DNA from: JAFKKF01 sp038323025
GTDB taxonomy: Bacteria > Pseudomonadota > Alphaproteobacteria > Rhizobiales > Kaistiaceae
Direction of reading: 5' to 3'
DNA: 6,057 bases
NCBI GenBank assembly: GCA_038323025.1
Contig: JBBQGL010000189.1
Coordinates: 1 to 6,057 of the forward strand
The translations under genes were made by a program, and so were the position numbers. The notes under the pieces were generated by a model. It did not search any database and was not told the DNA's origin. It saw only the letters and a program-made list of their open reading frames with translations. How positions within the stretch are numbered: the first letter of the stretch is position 1; each line of letters opens with the position of its first letter. Positions 1-4,345 of the stretch are shown one piece after another.

Positions 1-666
1 TGGCTCCTCGATCCCCGGCAAGCCAGGACCGTCGAGAACGATATCGACAAGGCCGAGGTGGATTTTGCACGACTGCTCACGGTGAACAGTCTCGATGGAA
101 CCTGGATCCCGGGGAGCGAGTCGCGCCGGGTTGAAGACATCGTGCAATATGCGAGGTGCGTTGACCTCGTCGTCGCTGGCCTTGGCGCACCTGATGACCC
201 GGCGTCGGACCCGCAACGCCTGGATATCGAACAGCTCGTAGTCGAGTGCGGTCGACCCGTCCTCGGCATTCCCGATGCCGGCATTCCGGAGCAGATCGGC
301 CAGAACGTCATGGTGGCCTGGGACGGCGGTCGCGAGTCCACTCGGGCTCTGCACGATGCCATCCCCTTCCTGCACGACGCGACAACGATCAAGATCGTCT
401 CGTTCGGAAGCAATCCGAACTCGGCGATGTCGCCCGGTGCAGTGGTCGACCACCTCAAGCGACTTGGCATCTCCGCGACGATCGAAACCACGCCGCAGCT
501 CGGGCTCACGATCGCGGACGAGATCTTCAGCAGGATCGACTGGGAAGGGGTCGACCTGCTGGTTGCAGGCGCGTTCGGTCACTCACGAATCCAGGAGCAT
601 ATTTTCGGAGGCGTCAGCCGTGCGCTGCTCCATCAGATGATGGTTCCGGTATTGGTGTCCCACTGA
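1..666 (+). CDS. Universal stress protein (UspA family), 5' end outside the window
   Basis: The reading frame is open from base 1 to the TGA at 664-666 and shows 221 residues. A GTG at 58 is an internal candidate start, but the in-frame residues before it and the usual 270-290 residue length of two-domain Usp proteins suggest the true start lies upstream. What is visible is the end of the first Usp domain (VDLVVAGLG, then RPVLGIP) and a complete second one: a first strand VMVAWDGG carrying the Asp expected to contact adenine, then GAFGHSR followed by FGGVSR and the final strand VPVLVSH. This is the G-2x-G-9x-G nucleotide-binding signature, with Gly where the canonical Ser/Thr follows. Such proteins are cytoplasmic ATP-binding or signalling proteins induced by stress or starvation; the specific role here is unknown. 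The gene converges on the next one with an 11-bp gap. Confidence 0.9.
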   Translation, partial: WLLDPRQARTVENDIDKAEVDFARLLTVNSLDGTWIPGSESRRVEDIVQYARCVDLVVAGLGAPDDPASDPQRLDIEQLVVECGRPVLGIPDAGIPEQIGQNVMVAWDGGRESTRALHDAIPFLHDATTIKIVSFGSNPNSAMSPGAVVDHLKRLGISATIETTPQLGLTIADEIFSRIDWEGVDLLVAGAFGHSRIQEHIFGGVSRALLHQMMVPVLVSH

Positions 667-677
667 GTTCGGGCCGC

Positions 678-947
678 TCATTCAGGTTGTCTGCCGGTAA
701 GCCAAAATCGATTGATCGCGTGGATCAGGACCGGGTTGAGAATCGTCCCCTGGACCAGGTCCACCGGACCCACTTCGCCCTCACGATACTCATCGAAACC
801 AAGGTGGTTCGGGCAAACAATCTTGTCGACCGCCGATCTCGTGATCCTTATCAAGCTCGTGCCGCAGCGCGCGCACTTCACCTCGGTTCGCGCGAAGATG
901 GGCGTGATCTCCGCTTCCTCGATCAAGCCTGAGTCTTCAAGTTCCAT
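678..947 (-). CDS. Small putative zinc-binding protein, 89 residues
   Basis: I do not recognise a named family. The protein has a CARC pair (Cys25, Cys28) followed 16 residues later by CPNH (Cys45, His48), a spacing that fits a single structural zinc site of the zinc-ribbon or treble-clef kind. The segment before it is acidic (MELEDSGLIEEAE). The segment after it is mixed, ending in a helix-like stretch (NPVLIHAINRFWL). There is no signal peptide or membrane segment. The ATG at 945-947 lies inside the last codons of the upstream Sel1 gene, overlapping by 11 bp, and no good Shine-Dalgarno is visible, so translation is probably coupled to that gene. A role in nucleic-acid or protein binding is possible but inferred. 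Composition and the Cys/His pattern favour a real gene over a chance frame. Confidence 0.6.
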   Translation of the reverse strand: MELEDSGLIEEAEITPIFARTEVKCARCGTSLIRITRSAVDKIVCPNHLGFDEYREGEVGPVDLVQGTILNPVLIHAINRFWLTGRQPE

Positions 948-1518
948 GGGGGCGCTCGGTCATGGCGGGAGTGACAGGGGTTTTGGCCGGCCGGCCTATC
1001 GCCGGGGATGCCATTCGCGCCAAAGGCGCTGCGCCTCCGCGAGTTTGAGCCGGACTCAATAGCTCCGCCACCGCGTCGCGGTTCCTGATGGCGTCCCGGT
1101 TGCCGTCGGCGGCGGCGAGGCCCAGCCATTTGAACGCGGCGATCAGATCCCGCGGCACTCCCTGGCCGAGCCAATACATCAGGCCGAGGTTGCTCTGGGC
1201 AGCCGCCAGTCCCTGTTCGGCGGCGACCCCGTACCAATATGCCGCCTCGGCGTAGTCGCGATCGACTCCCTCGCCGAGCTGGTGAACCATTCCGAGGCTG
1301 TACGCCGCCTCGATGAAGGCGTGAGCGCCGCCCCGGCCCAGGCGGCTTTGAACATCGAGACTGAACTGAACGGCAACCAGACCCTGACCTACAGTCACGC
1401 GATACCAGGCAAGCACCTCGGCGAATTCGGCCGGGGCAAGCTGGGCAGGTCCGTGAAAGCCGCCGGGATTGAATCCGGCAGCCGGCGGCAAATGCTTATA
1501 CGCAACCTCGCGATGCAT
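937..1518 (-). CDS. Sel1-repeat (TPR-like) protein, about 193 residues
   Basis: The protein carries Sel1-like helical repeats. There is one degenerate unit near residues 30-65 (AEVLAWYRVTVGQGLVAVQ), then two clear ones covering about 69-141, with the typical cores LGMVHQLGEGVDRDYAEAAY / WYGVAAEQGLAAAQ and LGLMYWLGQGVPRD / AFKWLGLAAADGN. Sel1 repeats form a solenoid that scaffolds protein-protein contacts, often in signalling or envelope processes; the partner cannot be told from sequence. The tail after about residue 150 is Ala/Pro/Arg-rich and probably disordered. No signal peptide is seen. I chose the ATG at 1516-1518. A TTG at 1534-1536 follows directly on an in-frame TAG and would add six residues. 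Neither start has a strong ribosome site, so the start is uncertain. With only about three repeats the protein is short for the family. It forms a unit with the small zinc-binding gene downstream. Confidence 0.78.
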   Translation of the reverse strand: MHREVAYKHLPPAAGFNPGGFHGPAQLAPAEFAEVLAWYRVTVGQGLVAVQFSLDVQSRLGRGGAHAFIEAAYSLGMVHQLGEGVDRDYAEAAYWYGVAAEQGLAAAQSNLGLMYWLGQGVPRDLIAAFKWLGLAAADGNRDAIRNRDAVAELLSPAQTRGGAAPLARMASPAIGRPAKTPVTPAMTERPHGT

Positions 1519-1646
1519 CGCGATACGCAAACACAACTAGACACGCCGCATCTTTTACTTGCGCACCAATACATCGCCTCCGTGACTTCTCCAAGACATT
1601 CGTCGAGGCCGCCGGGGAAAACGAGGTCTTGGCCAGGCGGGGCCCC

Positions 1647-1674
1647 CTTGACGATCTTTCCGCGCCATCTACAT
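1647..1674 (+). promoter_or_regulatory. Putative sigma-70-type promoter for the regulator-esterase operon
   Basis: CTTGAC at 1647-1652 matches the alphaproteobacterial -35 consensus exactly. CTACAT at 1669-1674 matches five of six positions of the CTATAT-type -10 element known from rhizobia. The spacing is 16 bp, one short of the usual 17. Transcription would start about 1681, inside the inverted repeat and roughly 20 bp before the regulator ATG. The divergent Sel1 gene needs its own promoter on the other strand; the only candidate I see is a weak CTTGGA (minus strand, 1590-1595). Confidence 0.5.
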
Positions 1675-1675
1675 A

Positions 1676-1691
1676 CCATCCATGTGGATGG
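1676..1691. promoter_or_regulatory. Perfect inverted repeat, candidate operator of the RHH regulator
   Basis: CCATCC-ATGT-GGATGG is a perfect 6-bp inverted repeat with a 4-bp centre. It lies directly downstream of the putative -10 element and just before the ribosome-binding site of the RHH gene. Dimeric ribbon-helix-helix repressors commonly bind short palindromes that overlap their own promoter, so this is the best operator candidate. The arrangement is seen directly; the binding is inferred. Confidence 0.5.
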
Positions 1692-1695
1692 AGAG
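1690..1695 (+). promoter_or_regulatory. Ribosome-binding site of the RHH regulator
   Basis: GGAGAG sits six bases before the ATG at 1702 and supports that start. It shares its first two bases with the right arm of the inverted repeat, so a protein bound there would sit against the start of the message's leader. Confidence 0.6.
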
Positions 1696-1701
1696 ATTTG
1701 A

Positions 1702-2121
1702 ATGAATCCGGTGGCTGATTCCTCGCGTAGCCGATCGCCCGAGAGCGAGAAGATCACTATCAACCTGGGCTTTGTCGATCTCGGTCAGGTCGATCTTTTG
1801 GTCCAGGACGGATTCTATTCGAACCGCAGCGATTTCATTCGAACCGCGATTCGCAACCAACTCTCCGTTCATGCCGATGAGACCAGGAAGGCAATCGTCC
1901 GTCAGACTCTCGATCTTGGCATCCGGCACTATAGCCGGGCGTCGCTGGAGCAGGTGAAGGCAGCTGGAGAACGGCTTCGGATCAAGGTGCTCGGACTCGC
2001 GAGCATCGCCGCGGACGTGCCCCCGGCCCTTGCGCTCGCAACCATCGAGTCGATCGACGTCCTCGGCGCTTTCCACGCCAGTGACGCGGTCAAGAAGGCC
2101 TTGGCCGGTCGCATCCGCTAA
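1702..2121 (+). CDS. Ribbon-helix-helix (CopG-like) transcriptional regulator, 139 residues
   Basis: After a Ser/Arg/Glu-rich 15-residue lead, residues 17-56 carry the ribbon-helix-helix pattern. A short strand (EKITINLGFVDL) would insert into the DNA major groove, followed by helix 1 (GQVDLLVQDG), the turn FYSNRSDF with the conserved Ser-Asp helix cap, and helix 2 (IRTAIRNQLSVH). The remaining 80 residues are helical and longer than in minimal CopG/Arc proteins. They probably mediate oligomerisation or sensing, including RASLEQVKAAGERLRIKVLGL and a late AALAL-type helix. The gene has a good ribosome site and a candidate palindromic operator immediately upstream, which suggests autoregulation. 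The PHB-depolymerase-family gene follows after 35 bp with no terminator, so the two probably form an operon and this protein probably controls the esterase. The fold call is strong; the target is inferred. Confidence 0.88.
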   Translation: MNPVADSSRSRSPESEKITINLGFVDLGQVDLLVQDGFYSNRSDFIRTAIRNQLSVHADETRKAIVRQTLDLGIRHYSRASLEQVKAAGERLRIKVLGLASIAADVPPALALATIESIDVLGAFHASDAVKKALAGRIR

Positions 2122-2144
2122 CCCATTCCGAATCCTGTTTCTGC

Positions 2145-2150
2145 AAAGGA
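2145..2150 (+). promoter_or_regulatory. Ribosome-binding site of the PHB-depolymerase-family esterase
   Basis: AAAGGA lies six bases before the ATG at 2157, in the 35-bp gap after the regulator. It fixes that start over later in-frame candidates such as Met10. No promoter or hairpin is visible in the gap, which supports co-transcription with the regulator. Confidence 0.6.
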
Positions 2151-2156
2151 AAATCG

Positions 2157-3407
2157 ATGGTGAATTCCAATCTCGGCCGTGCCATGCGCACGGTCACCGA
2201 ACTGACGCGCGCCGGACGGATCGGGGACGCGACAGCGGCCATTCAGCGCGCGCTACGCGGCGAACCACAATCAGGGTCGACATTTCCACCGGCGGGCCGA
2301 TCGTCGGCGGAGCCCGCCTTGACGGATGGCAGTCGACCGATCGGGGAAGAAGCCAACGGCGATGTCGACCGGAAGCCGGATCTTCACCGCCCCACCCCGG
2401 CGGCCGGGTCCCTCGGCAACCGGGTAAGACGCTCCCTCGGAGAGGTAATCAAGGCGCTTCGTGAGGCACGGCTCCTGAGGCCGTCGCCTGGACCCGTGCC
2501 GCAGCCCCGGCAGGAACGGGCGGTGCCCGAAGGGGCAAGATTTCTGACCAGCCAGTTCACTTGTCCTGCGGGAACGCGGAAGTACAAGCTCTACCTACCC
2601 CTGACGCGGTCTGCCGGAGCCCCGCCGCTCATCGTCATGCTCCACGGCTGCACCCAGAACCCCGACGACTTTGCAGCCGGGACCCGCATGAACGAACTGG
2701 CCGAGGAATCCGGGTTCCTGGTCGCTTATCCGGAGCAGCCTCGGACTGCAAATCCTTCGTCTTGCTGGAATTGGTTCCAGCCGCGCGATCAGGTGCGGGG
2801 CGCCGGCGAGCCCTCCATAATTGCCGGCCTCACCGAAGCAATCGTCACCGAGCACGGTGCGGACCCGGGGCGCGTGTTCGTGGCTGGCTTGTCGGCGGGA
2901 GGTGCCATGGCGGCAAATCTGGGAGCTACTTACCCGGATGTGTTCAGGGCCGTTGGTATTCACTCGGGGCTCGCCCACGGATCCGCAACCGATGTTGTTT
3001 CCGCCTTAGCCGCCATGCGCGGCAACCACCCGCCGGCGTCGGACCCCGCTATCCCGCCAGCGGCAGGATCAATCCGGACGATCATCTTCCACGGCACCGC
3101 CGATCAAACCGTGCATCCATCCAATGCGGACCGGATCGCAGCCCGCCTGGCAACCGGGGAGGCGCGCGACCAGGAAAGGGGCGTCGCCGGTGGTCGTTCC
3201 TACACCCGCACGGTAATTGCCTCTGGAGAACACCGCTCCGAAATCTGGTTGATAGAAGGCGGCGGCCACGCGTGGTCTGGCGGAAGCGCGAAGGGGAGCT
3301 TCGCCGATCCCGCCGGTCCAGACGCATCCCGCGAAATGGTCAGGTTCTTCTTGTCGGAAAGTGGCTCGTCAGCTCACCGGTCGTCGGAAAGCGCCTTCTC
3401 AGAATAG
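2157..3407 (+). CDS. PHB depolymerase family esterase (alpha/beta hydrolase), 416 residues
   Basis: Enzymes of this family hydrolyse esters; named members cleave poly(3-hydroxybutyrate) or feruloyl/acetyl esters. The catalytic domain runs from about residue 128 to 400. It shows the oxyanion-hole strand PPLIVMLHGCTQ (His163-Gly-Cys165), the aromatic loop SSCWNWFQP (202-209), the nucleophile elbow GLSAGG with Ser246, the acid strand IIFHGTADQTVHP with Asp316, and the base in GGGHAWSGG with His371. All three catalytic residues are present. Residues 1-37 (AMRTVTELTRAGRIGDATAAIQRALRG) form a charged helical segment with no hydrophobic core, so no signal peptide is seen and a cytoplasmic location is likely. 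Residues 38-125 are Pro/Arg-rich linker. I recall similar N-terminal helices in related proteobacterial esterases. The true substrate cannot be read from sequence. Co-transcription with the RHH regulator is likely. Confidence 0.9.
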   Translation: MVNSNLGRAMRTVTELTRAGRIGDATAAIQRALRGEPQSGSTFPPAGRSSAEPALTDGSRPIGEEANGDVDRKPDLHRPTPAAGSLGNRVRRSLGEVIKALREARLLRPSPGPVPQPRQERAVPEGARFLTSQFTCPAGTRKYKLYLPLTRSAGAPPLIVMLHGCTQNPDDFAAGTRMNELAEESGFLVAYPEQPRTANPSSCWNWFQPRDQVRGAGEPSIIAGLTEAIVTEHGADPGRVFVAGLSAGGAMAANLGATYPDVFRAVGIHSGLAHGSATDVVSALAAMRGNHPPASDPAIPPAAGSIRTIIFHGTADQTVHPSNADRIAARLATGEARDQERGVAGGRSYTRTVIASGEHRSEIWLIEGGGHAWSGGSAKGSFADPAGPDASREMVRFFLSESGSSAHRSSESAFSE

Positions 3408-3484
3408 CTTCGCTCGTTGATAGTGAAGACGGAAGGCCCCGGGCCGGTGCCAACCGCCCTCAACTTCAGCCCGAGGCCTCAACC

Positions 3485-3492
3485 GAGGTGAG
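3485..3492 (+). promoter_or_regulatory. Ribosome-binding site deciding the start of the secreted-domain gene
   Basis: GAGGTGAG precedes the ATG at 3500 with a spacing of seven to nine bases. The in-frame GTG at 3488 lies inside this motif and is therefore unlikely to be the start. The rest of the 92-bp gap after the esterase holds no convincing promoter or terminator, so read-through from the esterase operon is possible. Confidence 0.5.
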
Positions 3493-3499
3493 CAGCGAG

Positions 3500-4225
3500 A
3501 TGCGGCAACAGACTCCGGCTCTGAACGGTTCTGACGGAATGCACTTGCCTCCGAGCGCCAGCGGAAGACATGGCCTGGCCAGGATTCTCGCCATCCCTGT
3601 CGCGAGCTTGCTTCTGGCCGGTGCGGCGACAGTCGGGCCGGGCGGGCCGCTCGTCGACGAGGGTGCCGTCCCCGTCCCGGCAGGGAATGAGATGCTTGCC
3701 TTCGGGCCGGGCTCCGCTCAGGGGCCGGGCTCCGATCAGGGCCCCGGCTCCGACCAGGGCGCCAACGCTGACACCCCCGTCGGCCCCGGCTCCGAACTTC
3801 CGCCAGGTTCCCCGGGCCCGTCCTTTCCGGACCAGGACGTTTCACCCCCTTCCGCGCCTGACGATGCCATTTCACCCCCGGCCGCGATGCCAACTTCTGC
3901 CGGCTTCGCCGGTGCCTGGAAGGTCGCGGGCACCTACGGCGAGCACTTCACGCTCGTCCTCAAGGCCGCAGGCGACGGCACGATAGGCGGCACCTACTAC
4001 GTCGGCACGCTGAAATCGTATCCGCGCGGCGAGATATCAGGCGGGCACCTCGGCGTCGCCGGCCTGCTCGCGACGTATCGCTACCATGCGAGCCCCAACG
4101 AGACAGATCGCGGCGAAATCCTTTTCACCCTTACGGGCCCCGCCAGGTTAAAGGCTTTGTGGACCGACGGTGATGTTACGCCCAGCGAAGCCACCGCTGG
4201 CGGAGCATGGGTCGGTCAGCGGTGA
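3500..4225 (+). CDS. Putative exported protein with one C-terminal FAGxW beta-domain, 241 residues
   Basis: I cannot assign a named family. Residues 1-24 are polar and end in basic residues (SGRHGLAR). Residues 28-44 are hydrophobic (ARILAIPVASLLLAGAA) and resemble a signal peptide with an Ala-x-Ala-like cleavage site. There is no lipobox cysteine, so a plain secreted protein or an N-terminal anchor are both possible. Residues 46-135 form a Gly/Pro/Ser/Asp-rich linker containing three GPGS(A/D)Q repeats. Residues 136-241 are a compact beta-rich domain: FAGAWKVAG, alternating strands, GTIGGTYYVG, GEISGGHLG, GEILFTLTG, and a closing GGAWVGQR. The same plan occurs three times in the convergent gene on the other strand. 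The domain recalls a small beta-barrel of the lipocalin/avidin kind, but this is only an impression. The gene has codon use like its neighbours, and the ribosome site supports the chosen ATG. Confidence 0.7.
   Translation: MRQQTPALNGSDGMHLPPSASGRHGLARILAIPVASLLLAGAATVGPGGPLVDEGAVPVPAGNEMLAFGPGSAQGPGSDQGPGSDQGANADTPVGPGSELPPGSPGPSFPDQDVSPPSAPDDAISPPAAMPTSAGFAGAWKVAGTYGEHFTLVLKAAGDGTIGGTYYVGTLKSYPRGEISGGHLGVAGLLATYRYHASPNETDRGEILFTLTGPARLKALWTDGDVTPSEATAGGAWVGQR
3704..3757 (+). repeat. Three tandem 18-bp repeats coding GPGS(A/D)Q
   Basis: Three consecutive 18-bp units encode GPGSAQ, GPGSDQ and GPGSDQ in the linker of the putative exported protein. The first two units differ at one base (GCT versus GAT); the third carries several silent or C-for-G changes. 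A decayed partial unit (GPGSEL) follows at 3782-3799. The unit is a multiple of three, so copy number can change without breaking the frame. Confidence 0.8.
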
Positions 4226-4304
4226 AGTCGCCTCGCGCCGGAGAATATTGGCATGCACACGTGGCCGATCGGTCGCATGGCTGCGTCGTAAGGCCGTGGC
4301 GGGA

Positions 4305-4326
4305 GCGTCGCCTCCCATGGCGACGC
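4305..4326. terminator. Hairpin between convergent genes, possible bidirectional terminator
   Basis: GCGTCGCC at 4305-4312 pairs perfectly with GGCGACGC at 4319-4326 across a 6-base loop. It lies in the 120-bp gap between the convergent stops at 4225 and 4346. A smaller CGCC-AAA-GGCG stem follows at 4333-4343. Neither has a run of T on either strand, so classical intrinsic termination is doubtful; the hairpin may protect 3' ends or assist Rho-dependent termination. Confidence 0.4.
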
Positions 4327-4345
4327 CTGCAACGCCAAAGGCGGC

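Noticed and set aside
246..932. Plus-strand 228-residue frame crossing the usp 3' end
   Set aside because: It overlaps the usp gene out of frame and runs antisense to the small zinc-binding gene; composition is typical of a high-GC shadow frame.
1534..1536. TTG as the start of the Sel1 gene
   Set aside because: It directly follows an in-frame TAG and has no ribosome site; the ATG six codons later is at least as likely.
1282..1701. Plus-strand 139-residue frame ending exactly at the regulator's ATG
   Set aside because: Most of it is antisense to the Sel1 gene, whose repeats are clear on the minus strand; the end-to-start abutment looks like coincidence.
1395..1763. Minus-strand 122-residue frame spanning the divergent control region
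   Set aside because: It overlaps the Sel1 gene out of frame and the start of the RHH gene; it is Cys/Arg-rich with no recognisable pattern and covers the promoter and palindrome.
3435..3445. GGCCCCGGGCC palindrome after the esterase stop, considered as a terminator
   Set aside because: The centre is a single base, so it cannot form a hairpin loop with a full stem, and no T-run follows.
2561..3499. Long plus-strand open frame joined to the secreted-domain gene, which would make a 554-residue protein
   Set aside because: This part overlaps the esterase in another frame; its translation is Arg/Pro-rich with no family features. The real gene starts at 3500 behind a ribosome site and a signal-like segment.
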